Counted from the first letter of the stretch, positions 9,067 to 17,540 are shown. The stretch: 64,000 bases of DNA from Hymenobacter nivis (GCF_006439025.1 NZ_RCYZ01000007.1:120825-184824); one strand, 5' to 3'. A program made the numbers and translations. The notes: generated from the letters alone by a model not told the origin.

Positions 9067-9534
9067 ATGCCGTACACGCACTTCAACCGCAAGCATAGCT
9101 TAGAAACCTTTCGGGGAGATGATTTTCTCGACCGGGTGGTAAGTGAACGTGCACTGGTTGGCTTTTTGAGCAACGCGAAATGGGTGAAACTGCTTCACAC
9201 CTTGGTAGCACACCACAGCCTTATTAAAGAGTGTCAAGTCAAGCTGATATGGGAGGAGGAGCCTACCGGCCGTTTGCTCCGCATAGATGCGGATACGGAG
9301 TACCGGTTCGATTACTACGACCAGGCAATGGAGGCCATGATTAGCGGTAAGCCGCGCGGCTGGCATGCGTACCGGGAAATTGAGTGGCTGGAATTCCCGC
9401 GCTACCTCACGGAGCAACCGGGAGAGCAAGACCTTGACGCTATCCAGTCGGCGCTTGCCACCGTTGGCCAAATTCCGCTCGTTCTGACCAATAATTCGTT
9501 ACGGCTTGAAGCCTATCGCAGCGTCGCTACGTGA
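9067..9534 (+). CDS. Small hypothetical protein, possibly DUF6678
   Basis: A 155-residue soluble protein with no signal peptide or membrane segment. The pattern NAKWVKLLHTL and, later, REIEWLEFPRY recalls the DUF6678 family, but this is from memory and unverified. Its base composition is less GC-rich than its neighbours, which suggests recent arrival. It lies alone between the secreted protein at 8034 and the mutase gene. Function unknown. Confidence 0.6.
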   Translation: MPYTHFNRKHSLETFRGDDFLDRVVSERALVGFLSNAKWVKLLHTLVAHHSLIKECQVKLIWEEEPTGRLLRIDADTEYRFDYYDQAMEAMISGKPRGWHAYREIEWLEFPRYLTEQPGEQDLDAIQSALATVGQIPLVLTNNSLRLEAYRSVAT

Positions 9535-9587
9535 GCCGCTTGCACTGGCGTATTTGCCTGGGCCCAACGCCCCGGCCGGCCCCGCCG

Positions 9588-9595
9588 TACCTTTG
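9588..9595 (+). promoter_or_regulatory. Promoter -7 box TACCTTTG before the mutase gene
   Basis: The octamer is identical to the rnpB -7 box and lies 77 bases before the mutase ATG at 9673. No good -33 element was found. Confidence 0.5.
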
Positions 9596-9672
9596 TTGCC
9601 TAAAAGACGCGCCGTTTTCAGGGCCCCTACCAGCCCGGAGTTGCGCCTTATCCTCGCCTCACATCCTCTCCC

Positions 9673-12600
9673 ATGCATCCCGCTCCCACCGCGCCCTACA
9701 AGCCCAAAAACCACGTTCGCATCGTCACGGCCGCCGCGCTATTTGACGGGCACGACGCCGCCATCAACATCATGCGCCGCATCATCCAGAGCAGCGGCGC
9801 CGAGGTGATTCACCTGGGCCACAACCGCTCGGTGCAGGAAATCGTGGACTGCGCCATTCAGGAAGATGCCCAGGCCATTGCCATCACCAGCTACCAGGGC
9901 GGGCACAACGAGTACTTCAAGTACATGCACGACCTGTTGAAGGAGCGCGGCGCGGGCCACATCAAGCTCTTCGGCGGCGGCGGCGGCGTGATTCTGCCCA
10001 CCGAGATTGCCGACCTCATGGACTACGGCATCACCCGCATCTACTCGCCCGACGATGGCCGCGCCATGGGCCTGCAGGGCATGATTAACAACCTGCTGGA
10101 ACAGGCCGACTTCCCCACCGGCCAAAACCTAAACGGCGAGGCCAGCCACGTGCAGGAAAAAGATGCCCGCAGCATCGGCCGCCTGATTTCGGCGGCCGAA
10201 AACTTCCCCGAGGAATTTGAAAAAGTGCGCGCCTCACTAGCCGATAGCGCAGGTGCTGGCGAGAAGCCAACGGCTGACAGCTCTCAGCTAACAGCCAAAA
10301 AAGCCCCCATCCTGGGCATCACGGGCACGGGCGGCGCGGGCAAATCGAGCCTCGTGGATGAGCTGGTGCGGCGCTTTCTGATGGACTTCCCCGACAAGAC
10401 CATCGCCATCATTTCCGTGGACCCCAGCAAGCGCAAAACCGGCGGCGCGCTGCTCGGCGACCGGATTCGGATGAACGCCATCAACTCGCCGCGGGTGTAC
10501 ATGCGCAGCCTGGCCACGCGCCAGAGCAACCTGGCCCTGAGCAAGTACGTGCAGGATGCGGTGGATGTGGTGAAGGCCGCCAACTACGACCTTATCATTC
10601 TGGAAACCAGTGGTATCGGCCAGAGCGATACCGAGATTATCGAGCACTCCGACGCCAGCCTCTACGTGATGACGCCCGAGTACGGCGCAGCCACGCAGCT
10701 GGAAAAAATCGACATGCTCGATTTTGCCGACGTCATTGCCCTCAACAAGTTTGACAAGCGCGGGGCCCTCGATGCGCTGCGCGACGTGCGCAAGCAGTAC
10801 CAGCGCAACCACAACCGCTGGGACTCGCCCACCGACACGATGCCCGTTTTTGGCACCATCGCCTCGCAGTTCAACGACCCCGGCATGAACCGGCTGTACC
10901 GGGCAGTGCTCCAGATGCTGGAAACCAAGACCGGCGCCACCTTCAACTCGCACCTGGAAACCAGCACCTCGGACTCGGAGAAGATTTACATCATCCCGCC
11001 GAACCGCACGCGCTACCTCTCCGAAATCGCCGAAAGCAACCGCGCCTACGACCAGCGCGTGCGCGAGCAGGCCCACATTGCGGAGGTGGCCGGCGCATTT
11101 GCTAAGCTCGAAGAGCACTACGGGGCCGATAAAAACAGCCCGGCCGGCACCATCGAGGAGTTCAACAAGAACAAGCAAACCCAGCTGCGCCGGCTCGATG
11201 CCGACAGCCAGGCCATCCTGGAAAATTGGGAATCTACCCTGCAAAACTACCGCAACCCCGAGTACGTGTATTCGGTGCGGGGCAAGGAGATTCGGGTAAA
11301 GACGCACACCAAGTCACTGTCGGGCAATATGATACCGAAGGTATCGGTGCCGCGCTACACCGGCTGGGGCGACCGCCTGCGCTGGGCCATGCAGGAGAAT
11401 TTCCCCGGCGAGTTTCCCTACACGGCGGGCGTGTTCCCGTTCAAGCGCGAGGGCGAAGACCCGACCCGCATGTTTGCCGGCGAAGGGGGCCCCGAGCGCA
11501 CCAACCGGCGCTTCCACTACGTGAGCATGGGCCTGCCCGCCAAGCGCCTGAGCACGGCCTTCGACTCGGTGACACTCTACGGCGAGGACCCCGACCACCG
11601 GCCCGACATATATGGCAAAATCGGCAACGCGGGCGTGAGCATTGCCTGCCTTGACGATGCCAAGAAACTGTATTCGGGCTTCGATTTGAGCGCCCCGACC
11701 ACCTCGGTTTCGATGACCATCAACGGCCCGGCGGCTACGCTGGCGGCGTTTTTCATGAACGCGGCCATCGACCAGAACTGCGAGAAGTACATCGCCGAAA
11801 ACGGCCTGACGGAGGAAGTAGAGGCCAAAATTGACGGTATTTACGCGGCGCTGGGTCAGCCCCGCCCCCGCTACCAGGGCGAGCTGCCGGCCGGCAACGA
11901 CGGCCTGGGCTTGCGCCTGCTCGGCGTAACCGGCGACCAGGTCCTACCCCCCGACGTGTACGCCACCATCAAGGCCAAGACCCTGACGCAGGTGCGCGGC
12001 ACCGTGCAAGCCGACATTCTCAAGGAAGACCAGGCCCAGAACACCTGCATTTTCAGCACCGAATTTGCCCTACGCCTGATGGGCGACGTGCAGGAGTATT
12101 TCATCACCGAGAAGGTGCGTAACTTCTACTCCGTCAGCATCTCGGGCTACCACATTGCCGAGGCGGGGGCCAATCCGATTACCCAGCTGGCCCTCACGCT
12201 CAGCAACGGCTTCACGTTTGTGGAATACTACGTGAGCCGCGGCATGAGCGTCAACGACTTCGCGCCCAACCTGAGCTTCTTCTTCTCCAACGGCATCGAC
12301 CCCGAATACGCTGTCATTGGGCGAGTAGCGCGCCGCATTTGGGCCAAAGCCATGAAGCTGAAGTACGGCGCCGACGCCCGCAGCCAGATGCTGAAGTACC
12401 ACATCCAGACCTCGGGCCGCAGCCTGCACGCCCAGGAAATCGACTTCAACGACATCCGCACCACGTTGCAGGCCCTGTACGCCATCTACGACAACTGCAA
12501 CTCCTTGCATACCAACGCCTACGACGAGGCCATCACCACGCCTACCGAGGAATCGGTGCGCCGGGCCATGGCCATTCAGCTCATCATCAACCGCGAGCTG

Positions 12601-13095
12601 GGCCTGGCCAAGAACGAAAACCCGCTACAAGGCTCCTTCATCATCGAGGAGCTGACCGACTTGGTGGAAGAGGCGGTGCTGCTCGAATTTGACCGCATCA
12701 CGGAGCGCGGCGGCGTGCTCGGGGCCATGGAAACCATGTACCAGCGCGGCAAAATCCAGGAGGAAAGCATGCACTACGAGATGCTGAAGCACACCGGTGA
12801 GTACCCCATCATCGGGGTGAACACCTTCCTCTCGTCCACGGGCTCGCCCACGGTGGTGCCGGCCGAAGTCATCCGCGCCACGGAGGAGGAAAAGCAGTAC
12901 CAAATCGACATGCTCACCCTGCTGCACCAGCGCAACGCCGACCAGGCCCCGGCGCGCCTCAAGCAGCTCCAGCAAATCGCCGTGGCCAACGGCAACCTCT
13001 TCGCCGAGCTGATGGAAACGGTGAAATACTGCTCGCTGGGCCAGATTACGAACGCGCTGTTTGAGGTCGGCGGGCAGTACCGGCGGAATATGTAG
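9673..13095 (+). CDS. icmF: Fused isobutyryl-CoA mutase IcmF
   Basis: A 1140-residue single-chain adenosylcobalamin mutase that interconverts isobutyryl-CoA and n-butyryl-CoA. Domain order is diagnostic of IcmF. The B12-binding domain (about 13-150) has D25 and H27 in DGHDAA and the GGGGGV loop. A MeaB-type G-protein chaperone domain follows, with P-loop GTGGAGKS (218-225) and NKFDKRGA. The large TIM-barrel mutase domain fills about 560-1140. A short variable linker joins the first two domains near 185-210. Methylmalonyl-CoA mutases lack the built-in G domain. A related acyl-CoA such as pivalyl- or isovaleryl-CoA could also be the substrate. It is a lone gene with its own -7 box and terminator. 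Confidence 0.93.
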   Translation: MHPAPTAPYKPKNHVRIVTAAALFDGHDAAINIMRRIIQSSGAEVIHLGHNRSVQEIVDCAIQEDAQAIAITSYQGGHNEYFKYMHDLLKERGAGHIKLFGGGGGVILPTEIADLMDYGITRIYSPDDGRAMGLQGMINNLLEQADFPTGQNLNGEASHVQEKDARSIGRLISAAENFPEEFEKVRASLADSAGAGEKPTADSSQLTAKKAPILGITGTGGAGKSSLVDELVRRFLMDFPDKTIAIISVDPSKRKTGGALLGDRIRMNAINSPRVYMRSLATRQSNLALSKYVQDAVDVVKAANYDLIILETSGIGQSDTEIIEHSDASLYVMTPEYGAATQLEKIDMLDFADVIALNKFDKRGALDALRDVRKQYQRNHNRWDSPTDTMPVFGTIASQFNDPGMNRLYRAVLQMLETKTGATFNSHLETSTSDSEKIYIIPPNRTRYLSEIAESNRAYDQRVREQAHIAEVAGAFAKLEEHYGADKNSPAGTIEEFNKNKQTQLRRLDADSQAILENWESTLQNYRNPEYVYSVRGKEIRVKTHTKSLSGNMIPKVSVPRYTGWGDRLRWAMQENFPGEFPYTAGVFPFKREGEDPTRMFAGEGGPERTNRRFHYVSMGLPAKRLSTAFDSVTLYGEDPDHRPDIYGKIGNAGVSIACLDDAKKLYSGFDLSAPTTSVSMTINGPAATLAAFFMNAAIDQNCEKYIAENGLTEEVEAKIDGIYAALGQPRPRYQGELPAGNDGLGLRLLGVTGDQVLPPDVYATIKAKTLTQVRGTVQADILKEDQAQNTCIFSTEFALRLMGDVQEYFITEKVRNFYSVSISGYHIAEAGANPITQLALTLSNGFTFVEYYVSRGMSVNDFAPNLSFFFSNGIDPEYAVIGRVARRIWAKAMKLKYGADARSQMLKYHIQTSGRSLHAQEIDFNDIRTTLQALYAIYDNCNSLHTNAYDEAITTPTEESVRRAMAIQLIINRELGLAKNENPLQGSFIIEELTDLVEEAVLLEFDRITERGGVLGAMETMYQRGKIQEESMHYEMLKHTGEYPIIGVNTFLSSTGSPTVVPAEVIRATEEEKQYQIDMLTLLHQRNADQAPARLKQLQQIAVANGNLFAELMETVKYCSLGQITNALFEVGGQYRRNM

Positions 13096-13116
13096 GAAGA
13101 ACGATTATTTTCAATT

Positions 13117-13154
13117 AAAGAGGTAGTGCTATTTTTCCCGAGCACTACCTCTTT
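13117..13154 (+). terminator. Terminator after icmF, left edge of AT-rich island
   Basis: A perfect 14-bp stem (13117-13130 with 13141-13154, arm AAAGAGGTAGTGCT) has a 10-base loop, with CTTTTT just after. It marks the switch from GC-rich to AT-rich sequence. Confidence 0.85.
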
Positions 13155-13177
13155 CTTTTTACCGGCTAAACCAACAT

Positions 13178-13969
13178 ATGCAACAAATTTCAATTGAGTC
13201 ATTCACCCCTTATGACTCACTATTCCCTGGGCAGAAATTCTTAGACAAAGAAGTTTTGATATTAGTCAAAACTTTAAGGACTGCTGGACACGATGTCACT
13301 TTATTACCCAAGGATATTAAGTATCAGTATATATTTAAAAAAGGAGAAACAAGTTTTCTCGCTGACCCCGCAAATTTATTGTTAATTGGTATTCCGATAA
13401 CAATAGCGACAACACTTATTGCTAATTGGATACAAAAGCTATTAGATAAGAATCAGCTTAAGAAAGCAGAGCCAAATACTATTATCATAAATAATACTAC
13501 TACTAACCAAACTGTAAATTATTTAAACCACCCCGTTGCAGATAGTGCCGTTAAGGAATTAAAAGCAGATTCTCACTCGCTTTCTAGTGCCCTTGCTGAC
13601 TGCCTTAGGACACAAAGCCCCTATCCCGAATTACCATTTCCAATCTTATTGGAACACCAGCCTCAAATAGTTGGATGGTGCACTTTAAAAATTGATGATA
13701 CGGGCTTACTCATTGATGAAGGTCGCATTACCGATGTAGATACTTACAAAAGAATAGCAAGTGGAGAATTAAAAGGTGGAAGTGTTACAGGTGTTGCAAT
13801 CGAATCTATGTGCAGCATTTGTAAAGGTGATTATATATCATGCAATCATATAGCTGGCCAAAAATATGAGGGCATGCAGTGTACAAACCGTATAGTTAAA
13901 GCTGGCTTGATTGAAGTAAGCATTGTATCTGCTCCTATTAATTCTAAAACCCTCATCAAGCTTCTTTAA
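13178..13969 (+). CDS. Membrane protein with prohead-protease-like domain
   Basis: A 263-residue protein of unknown role. Residues 1-60 are soluble and unrecognised. A single hydrophobic segment (about 66-83) follows, then an Asn/Thr-rich linker. The C-terminal domain (about 150-263) looks like an HK97-type phage prohead protease. LLEHQPQIVGWC gives a candidate catalytic H160 and GELKGGSVTGV gives a candidate S202; the final EVSIVSAPIN resembles the family's closing strand. Between them lie C212, C215, C222, H224 and C235, a likely metal site. No capsid, portal or terminase gene is near, so this is not an obvious prophage. Two lines sampled across the island were 32-40% G+C against over 60% around it, which indicates transfer. 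The fold is inferred from motifs only. Confidence 0.7.
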   Translation: MQQISIESFTPYDSLFPGQKFLDKEVLILVKTLRTAGHDVTLLPKDIKYQYIFKKGETSFLADPANLLLIGIPITIATTLIANWIQKLLDKNQLKKAEPNTIIINNTTTNQTVNYLNHPVADSAVKELKADSHSLSSALADCLRTQSPYPELPFPILLEHQPQIVGWCTLKIDDTGLLIDEGRITDVDTYKRIASGELKGGSVTGVAIESMCSICKGDYISCNHIAGQKYEGMQCTNRIVKAGLIEVSIVSAPINSKTLIKLL

Positions 13970-14070
13970 ACCTGCATTACTTTGGATGTGGACAGAATAT
14001 GCAAGAGCTGCATTGTTGAATTAGCAACATTTTTTTAAATCACAATCCATTTAATTAACAACTCACAGGC

Positions 14071-14940
14071 ATGGGAATAAATACTGTATGGGAAAGCACT
14101 CTTGCTTTTCGGGACTTTCGAGATAAAACCCAAGAACTATCTAGAGTCTATTGGACTCAACAGATGAGTGCTGATAGTTTAATGAGTCAACTTAATGGCA
14201 AGAATCCCGATGACATTTCGGCTCAAGTCATTCCGTGTTCATTTAATTACACAATGCACTCGCAGAAAGTAAAAGACACTTTACTGTGGCTTCCAACCTA
14301 TATGGATAGAAACCGTCTGCATCTGCTTGTCCTATACACTTCTTTCCTAGAAACTTACTTAAAACAAATCACTCTTTACCATACAGCATCAAATGGTTAC
14401 ACAAGTAATATAAATGATATAGCGAACCCAATAAAATTAACGTCTGTCGGCGAAGCGCTAGCAGCTCCCATTCTGCGAACATCTACCGTTCCAGACATGA
14501 TTAAATATGCATCTGAATACTATGGTATCGATTTCGGGCAACAAGCTAAGGAGTGGGTTAAAATTTACAAAGTGAGATGTGCTGCTGCACATAATGGAGG
14601 CATAGCCACTCCTAATTTCTTAAAAGCTATAAGCGGGCAACCCCTTGCATTAAGACCTAAAGTATACGATAACATAGGCTTGACTTGGGATGAACTTCGC
14701 ACTGCCATGAAATACGGTGATGATATTGCGGCAATGATTGATTCAAAAGCTTCTAATTATGACATCAAAATACTTGAGACGGAAGAAGTACTGAGAGAAT
14801 TAAAATCTAAAAACTTGTTACCCAGCAACCACACCAAATTATGGGAGCTTCTACAGGATGACTATCGCCTATCAGCAATTAAAAAGAAAGACAGACACAA
14901 TTTTATTTACAAATTTTATGGAAAAATGTTAAATAACTAG
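14071..14940 (+). CDS. HEPN-domain protein, candidate RNase
   Basis: A 289-residue soluble protein of the same AT-rich composition as the preceding gene, 101 bases downstream on the same strand. YKVRCAAAHNGG (R169, H174) is the Rx4-6H signature of HEPN domains in its usual 'R..xxHN.G' setting. Helical sequence before it (LLVLYTSFLETYLKQI) fits the first helices of a RiboL-PSP/MAE_28990-type HEPN fold. HEPN proteins are often metal-independent RNases in toxin-antitoxin or anti-phage systems. Others are only structural. The C-terminal 100 residues are Lys-rich and unrecognised. Pairing with the protease-like protein is inferred from spacing and composition. Confidence 0.7.
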   Translation: MGINTVWESTLAFRDFRDKTQELSRVYWTQQMSADSLMSQLNGKNPDDISAQVIPCSFNYTMHSQKVKDTLLWLPTYMDRNRLHLLVLYTSFLETYLKQITLYHTASNGYTSNINDIANPIKLTSVGEALAAPILRTSTVPDMIKYASEYYGIDFGQQAKEWVKIYKVRCAAAHNGGIATPNFLKAISGQPLALRPKVYDNIGLTWDELRTAMKYGDDIAAMIDSKASNYDIKILETEEVLRELKSKNLLPSNHTKLWELLQDDYRLSAIKKKDRHNFIYKFYGKMLNN

Positions 14941-14985
14941 TAGTTTGATTTAATCAAACCTACCGCTATCTATTAAATAGAAAGA

Positions 14986-15033
14986 CGCACAACACCCTGC
15001 CTCCCCCACCTAGGAAGGGCAGGGTGTTGTGCG
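14986..15033. repeat. Hairpin element copy 1
   Basis: A perfect 16-bp inverted repeat (14986-15001 with 15018-15033, arm CGCACAACACCCTGCC) with a 16-base loop. It has no T-run, so it is not a standard terminator. A related hairpin lies at 16505-16552: both contain CCTAG in the loop, an AGGGC/GGGCAGGG right arm and an ACGAGG tail. Confidence 0.65.
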
Positions 15034-15209
15034 TAACGAGGCACCGCTCCTCCGCGCCAGCCGAATGCAACTCCAAGACACTCCCAGCTTCCCCAGCGGC
15101 TCCAAGAGGCGCCAGGGGCACTGGGACGGGCGCAGGGGGCAGTCGGGGGCGGCGCTGAGGCACACTAGGTTTCGGCAGCGGCGGTGGGAGGCGCGGGGAC
15201 GGTGGGCGC

Positions 15210-15249
15210 TATCGTATCGCTACTAGCTCCTATCGTATCGTATCGTATC
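15210..15249. repeat. Tandem TATCG repeats before the Fic gene
   Basis: Two TATCG units (15210-15219), an 11-base gap, then three units plus a partial fourth (15231-15249). They end about 20 bases before the -7-type box of the Fic gene, a good place for an operator. Binding by the Fic protein's own C-terminal winged helix is an inference. Confidence 0.7.
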
Positions 15250-15280
15250 TGGGGCGGCGGGCAGCGCGTACTTTTGCGGC

Positions 15281-16321
15281 ATGGAAACGCAGGTACACAC
15301 GGTGGCGGTCACGCTGGATTGGGGGTTGCTGGCGGCGGTGAGCAAGCTCGATAGGTTTGATGCGTCGTGGTCGGCCATTGAGCGGCGCGAGGGCCAGAGC
15401 CTGAAGCAACTCAAGGCGATTGCCACGGTGCGCAGCGTGGGCGCTTCGACGCGCATTGAGGGCTCACGCATGAGCGACGCGGAGGTGGACGTGCTGCTGC
15501 GCAACACCGACATTACGAAGCTGGAAGACCGGGATTCGCAGGAGGTGGTGGGCTATTTCCAGGTACTGGACTTGATTGCGGACGCCTACGCCGACATCGA
15601 CCTCACCGAAAACAGCCTAAAAGGCCTGCACAGCCAATTGCTGCGTTTCAGCCGCAAGGACGAGTGGCACCGGGGCAACTACAAGCAGCACCCCAACTCC
15701 GTAGAGGCCAGCCTGCCCGACGGCACGAAGCGGCTGGTTTTTGCGACCACCGCGCCGGGCATCGCCACCGAGGATGCCATGCGGGCGCTGCTGGCCTGGT
15801 ATGCGCAGGATACGGCCACGCACCCGCTGGTGAAGTGCGCCCTGTTCTGCTACGAGTTTCTGAGCATCCACCCGTTTCAGGACGGCAACGGGCGGCTTAG
15901 TCGCCTGCTGGCCACCCTGCTCCTGCTGAAACAAGGCTACGTCTGGATTCAGTACGTGAGCCTGGAGCACGAGATAGAGAGCCGCAAAACCGAGTATTAC
16001 CGCGAGTTGCAGCGGTGTCAGTCGCAGCGGCCGGGTGAAAATATCTCGTCGTGGCTCACCTTCTTTTTCAGTGCTTTGGGCAACGTGCAGCAGATGCTCT
16101 TGCAAAAGCTGATGGCTACTGGCGCGGAAAGCCAGCTGCAGCCCCGCGAAAAGGCCATTCTACTATTTATTGAAAATAACCCCGGCTGCCGGTCGGGAGT
16201 TGTTGCCAAACGCCTGGCCATTCCTGCCCCGACAGTTAAAAAAATACTCGCCATTTTAGTAGAGCGGGGACTAATTGCGCGGCACGGAAGCGGTCCCGGC
16301 CTCAACTATACGCTACCCTAG
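15281..16321 (+). CDS. Fic-family protein with C-terminal winged helix
   Basis: A 346-residue class II Fic protein, likely an AMP transferase acting on a cytoplasmic target. The inhibitory helix motif (S/T)xxxE(G/N) is STRIEG at 56-61. The active-site motif HPFQDGNGR is complete at 197-205, so the enzyme should be active when the inhibitory glutamate is displaced. Residues about 285-346 form a winged helix (GVVAKRLAIPAPTVKKILAI), suggesting DNA binding and self-regulation. The ATG at 15281 follows a TACTTTTG box by four bases, so the transcript may be nearly leaderless. Composition is ordinary for this genome, unlike the two genes upstream, so it may not belong with them. Confidence 0.9.
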   Translation: METQVHTVAVTLDWGLLAAVSKLDRFDASWSAIERREGQSLKQLKAIATVRSVGASTRIEGSRMSDAEVDVLLRNTDITKLEDRDSQEVVGYFQVLDLIADAYADIDLTENSLKGLHSQLLRFSRKDEWHRGNYKQHPNSVEASLPDGTKRLVFATTAPGIATEDAMRALLAWYAQDTATHPLVKCALFCYEFLSIHPFQDGNGRLSRLLATLLLLKQGYVWIQYVSLEHEIESRKTEYYRELQRCQSQRPGENISSWLTFFFSALGNVQQMLLQKLMATGAESQLQPREKAILLFIENNPGCRSGVVAKRLAIPAPTVKKILAILVERGLIARHGSGPGLNYTLP

Positions 16322-16692
16322 ATTGGCATCGTGCACCCACGCAGCCCGCACAAAAGCTACTCCAAGCTGCCTCAAGCTTCGACCGCGGCGGTGGAGAGAT
16401 GGAAACGTGATGCGCAGCCTGTCACAGCAGCCTTCCAGCCGTTTTCGGGCTCTGTTAAACCAGCGCGAGTTATCCCGCGCTAGACTCATAACGTTATCTT
16501 TTCTCCCGTGCCGCCCTACCCTCCGAGCCTAGAGGGGGCAGGGCGGCACGGGTCACGAGGGCTCCACCCATGCGGGTGGGCCGAGCGCGATGCGCAGCTG
16601 CTTGAGGTAGGTGGCAGCGACGGAGGCGGATTATTGCCTATTCTTACGCTTATCTACCGCCGCACCGCTCATCCTTTTTCCCTTTGATACGC
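16322..16692. other. Gene-free stretch after the Fic gene
   Basis: About 370 bases with no supported gene. It contains the second hairpin element (16505-16552) and two copies of GATGCGCAGC near 16409 and 16589. No promoter box was recognised before the lipoprotein gene at 16693. Confidence 0.5.
16505..16552. repeat. Hairpin element copy 2
   Basis: A perfect 13-bp inverted repeat (16505-16517 with 16540-16552, arm CCCGTGCCGCCCT), 22-base loop, no T-run. The loop, right arm and ACGAGG tail align with the hairpin at 14986-15033. Confidence 0.65.
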
Positions 16693-17466
16693 ATGAAACA
16701 CGCTGCCCCCTTGTTGCCGACCCTGCTACTCCTGCTGGCAGGCTGCACCGAGCCCAAAACGTTGGACACGGCCGCCACGGCCGCGGCCCCTACCCTGGCT
16801 TCGGCCGGCAGCACGGCCGCTCAGGACACAGCCCGCGTGAGCGGCAAGCCCTGCGATATTCAGCTGGCGGGCATCCACTTCACCAAGGCCGTGAACGGGG
16901 CCGATACCCTGACCAAGACCGATGCCCAGGGCCGGATGGCATTTCGGGTGGGCGCGAAGAAGGACTTTTTCTGCGACCCCAACGATAACAAGCTCTCCAA
17001 CAACACGGCCCCCATGCTGCTGGCGCAAGTGGATAACACCAAGCCCTTTACGCTGGTAGCGAAGGTAACGCCCGGCTTCACGGCGAAGGGGCTCTACAAT
17101 GCCGGCGTGCTGTACGTGTACGTAAACGACCGGCGTTGGCAAAAGCACTGCTTCGAGCAGGACGAGCGCGGGCGCCACCGCATCGTGTCGGTGCGCACCA
17201 TCGGCACGTCCGACGACAACAACCACGACGTGGTGACGGCCCCCACGGCGTACATGAAAATCTCTTCGGACACCCGCACCATCGGCAGCTACTACTCGCT
17301 CGACAACAAAACCTGGCAGCTGGTGCGCCTCTACAAAAACGACTACCCCGCCAAGCTGTGGGCCGGGGTGAGCGCGCAGTGCCCCATCGACACGGGTACC
17401 ACCAGCCGGTTTGAGAATATTAGCCTGACGCAGAACAGCGTAGCGGATTTCCGGCTGGGCAATTAG
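16693..17466 (+). CDS. DUF1349 lipoprotein
   Basis: A 257-residue lipoprotein. MKHAAPLLPTLLLLLAGC ends in a lipobox (LLAGC). An Ala/Thr-rich spacer leads to a concanavalin-like DUF1349 domain (about 60-257) with TLVAKVTPGF, LYVYVNDRRW, TIGSYYSLDNKTWQLVRLY and KLWAGVSAQCP. DUF1349 proteins are often carbohydrate-binding or glycosidase-related, but no catalytic residues can be named. The ATG at 16693 is preferred to an in-frame TTG nine bases upstream. Confidence 0.85.
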   Translation: MKHAAPLLPTLLLLLAGCTEPKTLDTAATAAAPTLASAGSTAAQDTARVSGKPCDIQLAGIHFTKAVNGADTLTKTDAQGRMAFRVGAKKDFFCDPNDNKLSNNTAPMLLAQVDNTKPFTLVAKVTPGFTAKGLYNAGVLYVYVNDRRWQKHCFEQDERGRHRIVSVRTIGTSDDNNHDVVTAPTAYMKISSDTRTIGSYYSLDNKTWQLVRLYKNDYPAKLWAGVSAQCPIDTGTTSRFENISLTQNSVADFRLGN

Positions 17467-17540
17467 CCGGCGGTGGGGCCCGGTGCGGCGGCAGCAAATA
17501 CCGGCAGCAGCGGGCAGGTGCCAAGCCGGCCGAACCACGC

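Larger units (their letters stand above)
14941..15280. other. Gene-free stretch between HEPN and Fic genes
   Basis: Just after the HEPN stop is a small AT-rich palindrome (14943-14959, GTTTGATT and AATCAAAC arms). Composition then jumps back to GC-rich at a strong hairpin (14986-15033). Bases 15034-15205 are G-rich with no open frame of note. The last 75 bases carry tandem TATCG units and TACTTTTG at 15269-15276, a -7-type box ending four bases before the Fic ATG. Confidence 0.6.

Noticed and set aside
13178..14940. The AT-rich pair as a remnant prophage
   Set aside because: No capsid, portal, terminase, tail or integrase gene is present, and the protease-like protein has a membrane helix that phage prohead proteases lack. 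Not fully excluded.
15210..15249. TATCG repeats as a possible CRISPR-like array
   Set aside because: The units are 5 bases with no spacers; this is a simple tandem repeat.
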